NCBI GenBank assembly: GCA_035652095.1
Contig: DASREM010000056.1
Coordinates: 310,001 to 374,000 of the forward strand
Length of the DNA stretch: 64,000 nt
Source of the DNA: DASREM01 sp035652095
GTDB lineage: Bacteria > Acidobacteriota > Terriglobia > Terriglobales > Acidobacteriaceae
Direction: 5' to 3'
The first letter of the stretch is position 1, and each line of letters opens with the position of its first letter. Positions 15,643 through 25,187 of this stretch are shown one piece after another. The notes under the pieces were generated by a model. That model was not told where the DNA came from and made no database searches. It saw nothing but the letters and a program-made list of their open reading frames with translations. Made by a program: the position numbers and the translations under genes.

Positions 15643-16572
15643 TCATGCAGGATTCTCGCGCAGTTTGCGAAGGTTTTCCCCATTGCGGAATGCCTCGGTT
15701 CCTCCCGCGCACGTGGTGGAAAAAGCTCCCACGCGGTTTCCTTCTGCCAGGCAAGCCACCACATCATCGCCTCGAACAAAGCGGGACAGAAATCCGGCAT
15801 CGAAGCTGTCGCCGGCTCCCACTGCATCCACTACCGTTACTTCACAAGCCTCGCGGGTAATTCGCTCGCTGCCTTTCTGCGCGATAGCACCCCTCTTGCC
15901 GCACTTCACAACCACCAGCGGTACTTGTTGGGCCAACCAGGACACTGCTTGTTCCAGATCGGATGTGCCCGCAATGCGGCACGCTTCCCGTTCGTTGGGC
16001 ATGAACAGGTCCACGTAGCGCAGAGTCTCTAACAATCCCCCTTGCCAACGGTCGTCAGGGTCGTCGTTGGTATCGAGCGAGGTGCTGAGTCCCGACTCCT
16101 TCATGATCTTGAACAGCTCTGGAATGTGAGGCTGCAGTCCGGTCTGGAGATAAAAAGATGACAGATGAAAATGCCGCGAACTTTTCAGGTACTCGAGATC
16201 AAGATGCTCCCATTTCAGCTCTGCTATGGTGCCGGAATAGGTAACCATGTTGCGCCATTGCTCGCGTTGCAGAATAACGGTGAGCCCGGTCTTGCTGCCG
16301 GGCAATACTTTTATGCAAGACGTATCCACTCCCGCTTCTCGCAGGCGAGCCGCGCCGATTTCGCCAAACTGGTCGGCTCCGATGGCCGACACAAATCCAA
16401 CTTTCTGCCCGAGTGCTGCCAGGTTGTGGGCCAGGATGGAGGAGGAACCGCCCAGCGTCAGCATCATGTCCTTGGCCAGGAATTCGCGCTCGCGCGCCAG
16501 TTCTTCCGGCACGCCATAAAGAATCAGATCCAGGTTGAGCTCGCCAGCAATAGTGATGTCGAATTGGGGCAT
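15643..16572 (-). CDS. PfkB-family carbohydrate kinase
   Basis: A 309-residue ribokinase-fold protein. The N-terminal GELNLDLI and LGGSSSILAHNLAALG match PfkB signature 1. The C-terminal DAVGAGDSFDAGF contains the anion hole and catalytic Asp of signature 2. The family phosphorylates sugars, nucleosides or sugar acids with ATP; the substrate cannot be read from sequence. It lies 45 bp after msrQ on the same strand, but a shared role with that redox pair is not evident. Start taken as ATG 16572. Confidence 0.88.
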   Translation of the reverse strand: MPQFDITIAGELNLDLILYGVPEELAREREFLAKDMMLTLGGSSSILAHNLAALGQKVGFVSAIGADQFGEIGAARLREAGVDTSCIKVLPGSKTGLTVILQREQWRNMVTYSGTIAELKWEHLDLEYLKSSRHFHLSSFYLQTGLQPHIPELFKIMKESGLSTSLDTNDDPDDRWQGGLLETLRYVDLFMPNEREACRIAGTSDLEQAVSWLAQQVPLVVVKCGKRGAIAQKGSERITREACEVTVVDAVGAGDSFDAGFLSRFVRGDDVVACLAEGNRVGAFSTTCAGGTEAFRNGENLRKLRENPA

Positions 16573-16617
16573 CAAGTGAGGACGGCAGAGTACCTCCCCT
16601 ACTATACGGCAGCAGGC

Positions 16618-17256
16618 TCACTCACTGGCAAGCGGTTCGGGCGGGCCCTTGCGGGTATTTCGGACCGCGGATGGTTCAGGTTTTGGAACCGCCCAGTTCA
16701 CAATCCGGTATCCCAGCAATAACGCCAGCACAAAGGCATATTGCAAGGGCTTGCGGATATCCGCCTTAACCAACCAGAGGTAGTGGACCACACTCGCAAT
16801 CGCGCTGAAGTAAATCAACCGGTGCAGCAGGTTCCAATTCCGGCCGCCCAGGCGCCGGATCCATCCCCTGGTCGAGGTGATGGCCAGCGGGATCATCAAA
16901 ACCAATGCAGTCATTCCCGCCGTGATGAACTTGCGTTTCCCGATATCGACCAGCATCTCATGCAGATCGAAAAACTTGTCCAGCCACACGTAGGTCGTCA
17001 GGTGAAGTGAAGCGTAAAAGAAGGCAAACAGCCCCAGCATTCGCCGGAAGCGGATTAGCCACAGCTGCCCGGTCAACTTGCGAAGCGGAGTGATAGCAAG
17101 CGTGATCAGCAAAAAGATCAGGGTCCAATCGCCGGTTGAGTGCGTGACCTTCTCAATCGGGTTTGCTCCGAGATCGCCGTGGTAAGCACCCCAGCCAAGA
17201 ATGCCGAGTGGAACCAGGCAAGCCACAAAAACAGCGACTTTGAAGTATCGGATCAT
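16618..17256 (-). CDS. msrQ: MsrQ, heme-binding membrane subunit of the periplasmic methionine sulfoxide reductase
   Basis: About 212 residues with six predicted membrane helices of the ferric-reductase-like fold. Conserved His residues for heme occur in YASLHLTTY, LLHRLIY and SVVHYLW. MsrQ (YedZ) passes quinone-pool or flavin electrons to MsrP. It lies 98 bp downstream of msrP, the usual order. Start is ATG 17256; a GTG at 17271 is also possible, and neither has a clear ribosome site. Confidence 0.9.
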   Translation of the reverse strand: MIRYFKVAVFVACLVPLGILGWGAYHGDLGANPIEKVTHSTGDWTLIFLLITLAITPLRKLTGQLWLIRFRRMLGLFAFFYASLHLTTYVWLDKFFDLHEMLVDIGKRKFITAGMTALVLMIPLAITSTRGWIRRLGGRNWNLLHRLIYFSAIASVVHYLWLVKADIRKPLQYAFVLALLLGYRIVNWAVPKPEPSAVRNTRKGPPEPLASE

Positions 17257-17354
17257 CACAACAGTGGGCACATGGCGCCTAGCGCGATCAGACTTTTAGG
17301 TCGGCTGCGCGAAGTAGTTTCCCTAACGGCCAGGTGCGAATTGCCATTGCTGCT

Positions 17355-18314
17355 TTAGAAGTTCTTCTTCAAGTCCATCCCCGAGTAAAGGCTCGCCACC
17401 TGGTCGTATCCGTTGAACATCAGCGTGGGGCGTTTGAGGAATTCTCCCAAGCGCCGCTCCTTGGCCTGGCTCCATCGCGGATGGTCCACGTTGGGATTGA
17501 CATTCGCGTAAAACCCATATTCGTTGGATGCGGTTTTTTGCCAAGTATTCAAAGGCTGCGAATCGGTGAACCGGATCCGCACGATCGCCTTCGCGCTCTT
17601 GAATCCGTACTTCCATGGCAGCACCAGGCGCAGCGGCGCTCCGTCCTGATTCGGCAATGCCTCGCCATACATTCCGAAACACAAAAGTGCCAGCGGATGC
17701 ATGGCTTCATCGAGCCGCAGGCCTTCAACATAAGGCCAGTCGAGGACCGGCACTCGTACTCCCGGCATTTGCTTCGGATCGTTGGCTGAGGTGAATTCCA
17801 CGAATTTCGCTTTCGGCAATGGCTCTGCCTTCTTGATCAGTTCACTCAACGAAAACCCGACCCACGGAACTACGATGGACCACCCTTCCACGCAGCGGTG
17901 CCGGTAAATGCGCTCTTCGGGCGAAGCCAGCTTGATAATGCTGTCCACATCCAGGACTTGTTTCTTCTTTACCAGCCCGTCGACGGTCACAGTCCAGGGA
18001 CGAGTTTTGAAGTTCTTCGCCAGGTCGGCCGGGCCTTCCTTGTCGGTCGAGAACTCGTAGTAATTGTTGTAGTGGGTCACGTCAGTGTACGGCGTGATTT
18101 TTTCGCTCGTGGAAAAGGAACTCTTCTGGATGCCGTCGATGTTCGCACTGGCATGCGCAATGACGGACGGAGACATCGCCTCCCGAACTCCGATACCGGC
18201 AATCATCGCTCCGCCGGTCAGCGCTGTCCCAGTCAGAAATGCCCGGCGATTCATGTACAGCGACTTAGGCGTAATCTCGGAAGATTTCAAATCCTCCGCC
18301 TTCTTAATCAGCAT
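17355..18314 (-). CDS. msrP: MsrP, Tat-exported molybdopterin catalytic subunit of methionine sulfoxide reductase
   Basis: A 319-residue protein with a Tat signal (NRRAFLTGTAL near residues 22-32). The sulfite-oxidase-fold domain carries YRHRCVEGWSIVVPW, whose Cys (Cys141) is the molybdenum ligand. MsrP (YedY) reduces methionine sulfoxide in periplasmic proteins, with electrons from MsrQ. ATG 18314 has GGGAG upstream. Together with the Fe/Mn superoxide dismutase at 33 kb this points to aerobic or microaerobic life with envelope oxidative stress. Confidence 0.93.
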   Translation of the reverse strand: MLIKKAEDLKSSEITPKSLYMNRRAFLTGTALTGGAMIAGIGVREAMSPSVIAHASANIDGIQKSSFSTSEKITPYTDVTHYNNYYEFSTDKEGPADLAKNFKTRPWTVTVDGLVKKKQVLDVDSIIKLASPEERIYRHRCVEGWSIVVPWVGFSLSELIKKAEPLPKAKFVEFTSANDPKQMPGVRVPVLDWPYVEGLRLDEAMHPLALLCFGMYGEALPNQDGAPLRLVLPWKYGFKSAKAIVRIRFTDSQPLNTWQKTASNEYGFYANVNPNVDHPRWSQAKERRLGEFLKRPTLMFNGYDQVASLYSGMDLKKNF

Positions 18315-18440
18315 CAATCGGCTCCCACGATGAGTACGGGCATTAGCCCTTTATGGATGTATCGGTTTCCTGCTAGATAGGACGCAAATGCCGGAGAAAA
18401 GTTGCACCGCACCGATGCGCCTCATGGTGGAGTGCAGGAT

Positions 18441-20969
18441 CTACAATTGTGGTTCGCTGGAGGGATTGCCGAGAATCTCGCGTACTTTGCGCGAGAGGGC
18501 CTGCAGGGTGAAGGGCTTTTGCAGGAATGCCGTTCCCGAATCCAACACGCCCTGGTGGATGATGGCGTCTTCGGTGTAACCGGACAGAAACAAAACTTTA
18601 GTGCCCGGCCTGACTTTGCAGAGGGCGTTGGCAAGTTCGCGTCCCGACATTCCCGGCATCACCACGTCTGTTATCAGGACATGGATCTCGTCCTGGTAGG
18701 CAGCGGCAATTCTCATGGCGGCCTCGCCATGACTCGCCTCCAGCACCGAGTAGCCTCGGGCTTCCAGCGTGTCTTTGACAAGCTGCCGCACGCAGTCCTC
18801 GTCTTCCACCAGGAGCACGGTTTCCGACCCGCCGGTAGCCACCTGGGCAGTACGGGTATGATGCGCCGGTTCGGCCGCCTCCTCGACTCGCGGCAGGTAA
18901 ATTCGGAAGATCGTGCCGCGTCCCACTTCGCTTTGAGCAAAAATGTAGCCGCCGGTCTGCTTAATAATTCCGTACACGGTCGAGAGCCCCAGGCCGGTTC
19001 CTTTTCCTTTCTCCTTGGTGGTGAAGAAAGGCTCGAAGATGCGCGATTGCGTTTCCCGGTCCATCCCTTGTCCGGTGTCGCTGATGGAGAGCATCACATA
19101 GCGCCCAGGCTGTATGTAGCTGTATTGCCGCCGTAAGTCATCGCCCAGGCCGACATTGGACGTCGAGATGGTGATCTTTCCCCCGTTCGGCATCGCGTCC
19201 TTGGAGTTCACGACCAGGTTCATGATCACCTGTTCAATCTGCCCGGCGTCTGCGCGGGTACGGCCCAGGTCTGCGGCAAGCTTGGTGATCAACTCGATGT
19301 TCTCTCCGATCAGCGGTCGCAACAGGCGCTCCATGTCAGAGACGATGCTGTTTACATCCACCACCTTCAATTCGAGCAACTGTTTTCTGCTGAAGGCCAG
19401 CAGTTGCCGGGTGACGGTTGTGGCGCGATCGGCGGCCTGCTGTATGGCCTCGATCTTCGGCAGCAATGGATTGCTGCGGTCTGTGTTTTCGAGCAGTACC
19501 TCGGTATAACCGCTGATCACCATCAGCAGGTTATTGAAGTCGTGGGCAACGCCCCCGGCCAGACGTCCGACCGCCTCCATCTTCTGGGCCTGGCGGAACT
19601 GATCTTCCAAAACTCGCCGCTCGGTCACGTCCTCGGCGATCAACTCAAGGACCGGGTCCGGGCTTTCCGCACTGTCTACCGCTCTCCCGCTCAGACGGAC
19701 CGTGATCTCGCTTCCGTCCTTCCGTTTCCAGCGGGCTTCTACGTTGTCAATCTTCGCGCCGCGCTGTAACTCGCCCATCAGCCGGTCGTGTTCTTCTTTT
19801 TCTACAAATACGCCGGATTTTGAATTCAGCGCCAACAACTCTTCACTCGAGCCATATCCCAACATCGCAACTAGCGCCGGGTTCACATCCAGGAAAGTGC
19901 CGTTCAGCGTGGATCGAAAGATTCCGTAAACCGCACTCTGCACCAGCGACCGGTATCGCAACTCCGATTGCCGCAGGGCCTCTTCGTGCCGCTTATGCTC
20001 AATCGCGCTCGCCAGTTGCTGGGAAACAAACATCAGGATCTCTTTATCTTTTTCCCCGAAGCGCACGTTGCTTGTATAACTCTGGACCACCACCACCCCA
20101 AAGACGTGGTTCGCGACTTTCAGGGGCACTCCCAGCCAGTCCAGCGAAGGCGCTCCGATCAGTTCCACTTCTCCGCAGGCCACCAGCGCGTCGAACACCT
20201 CAGGTGTGCACAGCAGGGGTTCCCCAGTGCGCAGCACGTACTCGGTCAGGCCTCGTCCTAACTTCTTGCGCGCAGGGGCGGGGTCTACCTCGTCAACGAA
20301 ATAGGGGAAGCTGAGGGTTTGGGTGGTGGCATCGAATAGTGCGATGTAGAAATTCCGCGCATACATCAACTCTCCAACGATGCTGTGAATCGAAGCGTAA
20401 AACTGCTGCAGATCCTTCGCGGAACTCGTCTTCTCCGCGATGCGATAAAGGGCGGAGTGCAACGCCTCTGCTCGCTTTCGGTCCGAGATATCGCGATAAA
20501 GAACATAGGATGCGACTTTCTTTCCGCCGATGAACACCGGCGCAGCCGCCATGAACACATCCACCAGCGACCCGTCTTTGCGCTGCCGCTTGGTTTCAAG
20601 GGCAATCTTCTTCCCATTGGCGAGATGTTCGCCCACCCAGCGCGTCTCCGCCGTGCGATCCGGAGGCACGATCAGGTCATCAATTCGCCGGCCCAGCGCT
20701 TCTTCTTCGCAATATCCAAACAGCTTGGTGAATTCGTTATTCACGCGCACGATGGTGAAATTGTCAACGATGCTGACTGCTTCGGGAGCGCACTCCACCA
20801 GGTCTTCTAGATAGGCCCGCTGAATGGCGATGCTGTTGGGATCAATACCTTCGGAGGTGGGTTGCCCGGCCCGGGAGAGAGTCGGCGTGCCCCGCCCCAG
20901 GGCGTCTTTAAGTTGCTGGGCCCTGGCGAGGTCAGACTGGTTCGCTGAACGGGTGAACTGATCCCCCAT
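18441..20969 (-). CDS. Hybrid sensor histidine kinase (PAS-GAF-PAS-HisKA-HATPase-REC)
   Basis: An 842-residue soluble kinase with no membrane helix. Approximate layout: PAS 53-168, GAF 185-325, PAS 336-455, HisKA with His476 in AGGVAHDFNNLL, HATPase up to about 700 (NLVVNSKDA, DTGQGM, GTGLGLS), and a receiver at about 720-835 with the phosphoryl Asp in LITDVVMPGMSG. The start is ATG 20969 because GGGGAGGAAGG lies just upstream; a TTG overlapping the PilZ stop would add 37 doubtful residues. The receiver at its own C-terminus suggests a phosphorelay to an unlinked partner. The PilZ gene ends 108 bp upstream, so c-di-GMP and this kinase may share a circuit. Confidence 0.92.
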   Translation of the reverse strand: MGDQFTRSANQSDLARAQQLKDALGRGTPTLSRAGQPTSEGIDPNSIAIQRAYLEDLVECAPEAVSIVDNFTIVRVNNEFTKLFGYCEEEALGRRIDDLIVPPDRTAETRWVGEHLANGKKIALETKRQRKDGSLVDVFMAAAPVFIGGKKVASYVLYRDISDRKRAEALHSALYRIAEKTSSAKDLQQFYASIHSIVGELMYARNFYIALFDATTQTLSFPYFVDEVDPAPARKKLGRGLTEYVLRTGEPLLCTPEVFDALVACGEVELIGAPSLDWLGVPLKVANHVFGVVVVQSYTSNVRFGEKDKEILMFVSQQLASAIEHKRHEEALRQSELRYRSLVQSAVYGIFRSTLNGTFLDVNPALVAMLGYGSSEELLALNSKSGVFVEKEEHDRLMGELQRGAKIDNVEARWKRKDGSEITVRLSGRAVDSAESPDPVLELIAEDVTERRVLEDQFRQAQKMEAVGRLAGGVAHDFNNLLMVISGYTEVLLENTDRSNPLLPKIEAIQQAADRATTVTRQLLAFSRKQLLELKVVDVNSIVSDMERLLRPLIGENIELITKLAADLGRTRADAGQIEQVIMNLVVNSKDAMPNGGKITISTSNVGLGDDLRRQYSYIQPGRYVMLSISDTGQGMDRETQSRIFEPFFTTKEKGKGTGLGLSTVYGIIKQTGGYIFAQSEVGRGTIFRIYLPRVEEAAEPAHHTRTAQVATGGSETVLLVEDEDCVRQLVKDTLEARGYSVLEASHGEAAMRIAAAYQDEIHVLITDVVMPGMSGRELANALCKVRPGTKVLFLSGYTEDAIIHQGVLDSGTAFLQKPFTLQALSRKVREILGNPSSEPQL

Positions 20970-21076
20970 CACCCTTCCTCCCCTTTTCGAAATGATGGCA
21001 AATCTGAATGGTAGTTCGAGTGAACTGCAATCGAAAGTTACTGAGGTAATGTTGATTGGGCAGGTGCGGGAATGGA

Positions 21077-21433
21077 TCAACTGCGGACGGTCAGCATCTC
21101 ACAAACGCGCTCCACCGTGACTCGCTGTTCGGTGGTGAGCGTGAGAAACTCGAATCCATGCCGCAGTCCTTGCCGGTAGCGCACGATCGCCCGCAACTTC
21201 ATCGGAAGCGCCGTCAACGGCAAAGCTAACTCCATGGAGACCACCTCCCCCGGTTCCAGTTCGCCGGTCAGCGTAGCTCCAATGCCGTCCATTCCCAGTT
21301 CGCTCGAACGTCCCCAAAAGTTCAGGTTCTCGCCATCACGAAACACCTGGACCGACACCCGGATATCCAAACCGTGCCGGGGATAGCGGCGCCGTCGGTC
21401 AAACGAATCGGGAGTAGGAGTTTTCTCCGGCAT
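21077..21433 (-). CDS. PilZ-domain protein
   Basis: A 118-residue single-domain protein. RRRRYPRH near residues 13-20 supplies the RxxxR c-di-GMP-binding motif. The second motif appears as GRSSELGMDGIGA, a variant of the D/NxSxxG consensus. The RYRQGLRHGFEFL strand completes the barrel. PilZ domains bind c-di-GMP and modulate partners, often in motility or matrix export. Binding here is likely but the second motif is imperfect. Sits between the binding-protein gene and the hybrid kinase on the same strand. Confidence 0.85.
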   Translation of the reverse strand: MPEKTPTPDSFDRRRRYPRHGLDIRVSVQVFRDGENLNFWGRSSELGMDGIGATLTGELEPGEVVSMELALPLTALPMKLRAIVRYRQGLRHGFEFLTLTTEQRVTVERVCEMLTVRS

Positions 21434-21455
21434 GCCTGGGATTTACTGAAAACGG

Positions 21456-21980
21456 TCAGTTTCCATGTAGCGGATACCCCGGTTCAAGTGGAAGTTTTCC
21501 GCCGACCTTGATCACAGTAACGCCGCCGTTGATCGAGTATACGTCCACCAGTCCAATCGCCCCTGGCATGTTCTCTACTTTGTTGACCAGGTCTTCGTCC
21601 GAGCTCACCACCATGATGGCGGGATGGTTGGTGCGGCCGTGATTGGCAGCCGCGATCATTGCCGATACCTCTTCCTTGCTCATCCCGTAGACCTTCTCCA
21701 GGACCACCTTCATATCGGTGGAACCAGGATCCCGGGTGACGAACGTCAATGGTTTTCCATCCGGCCAGCGACTGATCTGCCCTTTGCAGATCTTTATCAG
21801 CTCCGGCATGGCGATGGTGATCGCGCTGTTGGTTTTGTTCGACACGACGGCAATGTCTTTCGCCGCCAGCGGAGCGCTGCCTGCGATTGCGAGCATCAAT
21901 GCGAGCACACCTTGCCTTAGCAAGAGTCCCTCATCCTGGTGTGAAGTAACAAACTCGCTAGATTGTCCTCGAAGCCGCAT
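21456..21980 (-). CDS. Periplasmic phosphate-binding-like (PBP-type) small protein
   Basis: Up to 174 residues. A signal peptide ends near LAIAGSAPLAAKD. The mature part (KDIAVVSNKTNSAITIAMPELIKICKGQISRWPDGKPLTFVTRDPGSTDM, in segments) resembles the first lobe of PstS-like substrate-binding proteins, with a VIKVGG ending. It is about half the size of PstS, a form common as stand-alone genes in acidobacteria. The true start may be a TTG about 20 codons further in, closer to the signal peptide. No transporter genes adjoin it. Ligand unknown. Confidence 0.75.
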   Translation of the reverse strand: MRLRGQSSEFVTSHQDEGLLLRQGVLALMLAIAGSAPLAAKDIAVVSNKTNSAITIAMPELIKICKGQISRWPDGKPLTFVTRDPGSTDMKVVLEKVYGMSKEEVSAMIAAANHGRTNHPAIMVVSSDEDLVNKVENMPGAIGLVDVYSINGGVTVIKVGGKLPLEPGYPLHGN

Positions 21981-22114
21981 TCCCGCTCAACGCCGAAAAG
22001 TCCATGTACCACCGGCGTCAATCAAACTTTAGTTTCGGGGACACACCAGGTGGATTCGGGCAATGCGGAGCGGCGTGCCCGCCGATCTCGCCCCTGTCAT
22101 CTTGTTGCACTGAT

Positions 22115-22148
22115 CAAGCAAAAAAGGCGGAGCAACTTCGCTCCGCCT
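22115..22148 (-). terminator. Intrinsic terminator of the ammonium transporter gene
   Basis: Read on the minus strand: AGGCGGAGC, loop GAAGTT, GCTCCGCCT, then TTTTTGCTTG. A perfect 9-bp GC stem with a T tract, about 78 bases after the transporter stop codon. Confidence 0.85.
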
Positions 22149-22225
22149 GCTGCTTTCTCCCGGAAAAATCAAGTCAGCAGCTCAACTCTTTACGGGCAAA
22201 ACGCCAAGTGGCCGATTGCTGCTTT

Positions 22226-23836
22226 TCACGCAGCCGCGTCAATGGCCACCCGCCGGTAGGCCAAAATAATGTCGCTCTTGCTGATCATCCCCAGCAAACG
22301 GCTCTCTTCTCGCCGCGAGACTACAGGGAAGTTTGCCAGGTGCCGCTCCCGCATTCGCTCTACCACTTCATGAATGGTCTGGTCGGGGTAGGCCGATTGT
22401 ACCTCGCGCGTAAAGACCGCAGCGACGGTCACCTTGGGCCGCTCGCCGCGGTCAATTTTTGTCACGTCTGACATGCTGATGATCCCGCACAACTCGCAAT
22501 CTTCGTTGACTACCGGCAACGCGAAAACCTCTTTTGCAAACATGATCTCCTGCACCGCATCCAGCGAATCCTCCGGAGCTACCGCGGGAGCCTCGGTCAT
22601 AACATCCGATACGCGGACACCCGATAGCACATGCAACGGTCCCGCCGTTGCCGCCTGGCCGCCGAAAAACTCCGGATAAGCGGCCATTCCATGTTCTGCC
22701 AGGTCCAAGCCGTGCAGTTCCTCGGCCTCGCTCACCCGCAGTCCCGTGATCGCCTCCACGACTTTGAACAACACCACCGAAGCCACCAGTCCGTAAGCGA
22801 TGGCCGTCGCAGTCCCCAGCAATTGCACGCTGAAGTGCACCGTGTAGCCGTGGAACCCATTTGGAATCATCGGGGCCCAGAAACCGGCAGCCAATCCGCC
22901 CAGCAATCCGGGGATCGCATGGACCGGTCCAACTCCGCAGGGATCATCAATCTTCAATTTTCGCTCCATCCAGCGGGCGGTGAACGGAATCTGGGCGCCT
23001 GCGACGATCCCGATCAGCACCGCAAAGAGGGGATGAACAAGATGCACCCCTGAGCAGATTGCCACGGCGCCTGCCAATCCGCCGTTCGGTGTAACAATCG
23101 GGTCGGGCTTGTCAGTGGCCCAGGTCCAAATTAGAGAACCGACGATGCCGCCGGCCATCGCCGCCAACGTGTTGATCGCAACCAGCGGCAAATCGGCTGC
23201 CATGTTGCCGTAAGAGGGGACGGATCCCAGGTTGAACCCAAACCAGCAAAACATCAGCAGCAGCGCACCTGTGCCCATCATCGGCACGTCATGGGCTTTT
23301 GACTGGGTGCGACGGCGTCCCAGGTAATGTGCACCCATCAAGCCAACGATTCCGCCAACCGCGTGAACGCCCAGCGATCCGGCATAGTCCTGCACCCCCA
23401 GCCGTGCCAGCGGCCCATTCCACAGGATGTAGGCGAAGATCGGATACACCACGCCGACGTAGAGCGCGGCGAAAAGGAGGTATGCGGAAAACTTCATGCG
23501 TCCGGAGAAGCAGCCGCTCGGAATCGCGCAGGAAACCAGCGCGAACATCAGCGACACATAAAACGCGATGGAATGCCCACCGTCGTTAATAAACTGCCAG
23601 GGCAGATGCCATCCGTTCGGCAGCGCCGCGATCGGCCATCCGTACTGCTTGATGGCGAACCCGCCCACCAGGAACACGATGATCCCCAGCCCCAGGTGTC
23701 CCGTCATCTTCATCATGACGTTGGTGACGTCGCGCGATCGTACCTGTCCACCCTCCAGCAAAAAGAACCCGGCCTGCATGAGGAAGATCAGGCTTCCCAT
23801 CGACAACAGCCACAACCAGTAGACATTCGTCTCCAC
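22226..23836 (-). CDS. Ammonium transporter fused to tandem CBS domains
   Basis: A 536-residue protein. Residues 1 to about 395 form an Amt/Rh channel with about 11 helices. The twin histidines are seen in SLGVHAVGGIVG and GVGPVHAIPGLLGG. A linker leads to two CBS motifs (about 415-535: VSDVMTEAPAV ... GIISMSDVT and VQSAYPDQTI ... GMISKSDII). Ammonium or methylammonium uptake is expected. The CBS pair normally binds adenine nucleotides, so energy-dependent gating of the channel is a reasonable inference. No GlnK/PII gene is adjacent, unlike typical amtB loci. A terminator follows. Confidence 0.93.
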   Translation of the reverse strand: METNVYWLWLLSMGSLIFLMQAGFFLLEGGQVRSRDVTNVMMKMTGHLGLGIIVFLVGGFAIKQYGWPIAALPNGWHLPWQFINDGGHSIAFYVSLMFALVSCAIPSGCFSGRMKFSAYLLFAALYVGVVYPIFAYILWNGPLARLGVQDYAGSLGVHAVGGIVGLMGAHYLGRRRTQSKAHDVPMMGTGALLLMFCWFGFNLGSVPSYGNMAADLPLVAINTLAAMAGGIVGSLIWTWATDKPDPIVTPNGGLAGAVAICSGVHLVHPLFAVLIGIVAGAQIPFTARWMERKLKIDDPCGVGPVHAIPGLLGGLAAGFWAPMIPNGFHGYTVHFSVQLLGTATAIAYGLVASVVLFKVVEAITGLRVSEAEELHGLDLAEHGMAAYPEFFGGQAATAGPLHVLSGVRVSDVMTEAPAVAPEDSLDAVQEIMFAKEVFALPVVNEDCELCGIISMSDVTKIDRGERPKVTVAAVFTREVQSAYPDQTIHEVVERMRERHLANFPVVSRREESRLLGMISKSDIILAYRRVAIDAAA

Positions 23837-24065
23837 GGCAACTCCTTGGCTTTGATTTATTCCGTATTCAAAGGGGAGAGGTTCGTACCGGGCTGGAATT
23901 TATTTACGTGGTTTGTTGCGTGTAGGGAAATTCAAACTTTTTATGAGCTCGATAAACTGAAGCCGAAACAGGCAAATACGATCAAAAGAGGTAGACCGTC
24001 CGGAATTGGCGCCCAGGTTCTTCCCGGTACCAGGTACCGGTTCCCAGCTATACTGTCCCAGGAAC

Positions 24066-24557
24066 ATGAGACGCGCTCTTCTGCTAACACTTATCTTCCT
24101 TACCGGTTGCTACAGCAGCACCCGTCCGCAGCATATTGGGAGCCCAGCCGCCGATTTCACGGTGCAGGATTCGGTGCGAAAAGTCACTCTCAGTGAATTC
24201 CGCGGCCAGGTTGTGGTTCTGAATTTCTGGGCCACCTGGTGCCCGCCGTGCGTGGAAGAAACGCCCTCCATGGTGGCTCTGCAGCAGCGCATGAAGGACA
24301 AAGGAATTGTTGTGCTCGCCGTCAGCATTGACGTGGACGAGAGCGCCTACAACCGCTTCCTCAAGCAATATGGAGTCACCTACCTGACGGTGCGCGATCC
24401 GGAGCGCAAAGTAAGCGACATGTATGGCACCTTCGGCTGGCCGGAAAGCTACATTATCGACAAGAAAGGTGTCATTCGGCGCAAGTTCATTGGCGCGGTA
24501 GACTGGAATTCGCCTGAAATCGTGCAGTTTCTGACCACGCTCTCTCAGTCCGCCTAG
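24066..24557 (+). CDS. TlpA/ResA-like thioredoxin-fold lipoprotein
   Basis: A 163-residue protein. A short signal with lipobox LTGC anchors it at Cys15. The AhpC/TSA-Redoxin fold follows, with the active site WATWCPPCVEE near residues 55-65 and the cis-Pro segment GWPESYIID. These proteins reduce disulfides on the outer face of the cytoplasmic membrane, for example in cytochrome c maturation. ATG 24066 was chosen because it begins the signal peptide directly. No cytochrome biogenesis genes are near. Confidence 0.9.
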   Translation: MRRALLLTLIFLTGCYSSTRPQHIGSPAADFTVQDSVRKVTLSEFRGQVVVLNFWATWCPPCVEETPSMVALQQRMKDKGIVVLAVSIDVDESAYNRFLKQYGVTYLTVRDPERKVSDMYGTFGWPESYIIDKKGVIRRKFIGAVDWNSPEIVQFLTTLSQSA

Positions 24558-24683
24558 AAATCTACTGAACTTCAGGTTTGAGCGGCAAAGCCGGGATTCG
24601 TTAGGCGAATAAAAGGCGATTCGCGTGGCGGAACTTTCGCCAGGCTTTTTTCGTAACTCATATCAGAGTTGAGGAGACACGCC

Positions 24684-25175
24684 ATGTTCTGCAACCAGTG
24701 CGGAACCCAGTTACAACCCGAGTTCAATGTCTGTCCCAAGTGCGGCCGGGCATTAAATGTCGCCACTCCGGCAACTGTCATTTCTTATCGTGATCGTCTC
24801 GAGCGCCACCTGCGCATCCTCGGGATTCTCTGGATTGTGCTCGGCGCCCTGTTCCTGCTGCCCTCCTTGTTTCTGATGGGTATCGGCGGCATCGCGCGGG
24901 TAGCCATCCCGTTTGAACCCGGGTTGGCCAGAACCCTTGGCCCGTTCGTGTTGTTCATGATGGGAGGCACGCTCCTGATCCTTGGCGCCGGCGGCATTCT
25001 GGTCGGATGGGGGCTGATGCAGCATCACTCCTGGGCCCGCATCGCTGCCATCGTGCTCGGCGTTCTCGCACTGTTCCATCCGCCATTCGGAACTGCTCTT
25101 GGCATTTACACTTTGTGGGTGCTGCTCTCCGGCGATGCCGGCAACGAGTATCAGCGCATGGCGAGTACAGCGTGA
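24684..25175 (+). CDS. Zinc-ribbon membrane protein
   Basis: A 163-residue protein. It opens with a zinc ribbon CNQCG ... CPKCG (about residues 3-21). Three or four membrane helices follow (about 45-70, 80-110, 118-150). GAGGAGA precedes the ATG at 24684. Small zinc-ribbon/multi-helix proteins of this kind are common in acidobacteria and have no known function. Confidence 0.85.
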   Translation: MFCNQCGTQLQPEFNVCPKCGRALNVATPATVISYRDRLERHLRILGILWIVLGALFLLPSLFLMGIGGIARVAIPFEPGLARTLGPFVLFMMGGTLLILGAGGILVGWGLMQHHSWARIAAIVLGVLALFHPPFGTALGIYTLWVLLSGDAGNEYQRMASTA

Positions 25176-25187
25176 TCCGTATCCCTC

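Noticed and set aside
16618..18314. Nitrate or sulfite reductase system
   Set aside because: The Tat-exported molybdoprotein with single Cys ligand plus six-helix heme partner matches MsrPQ; no further redox subunits are present.
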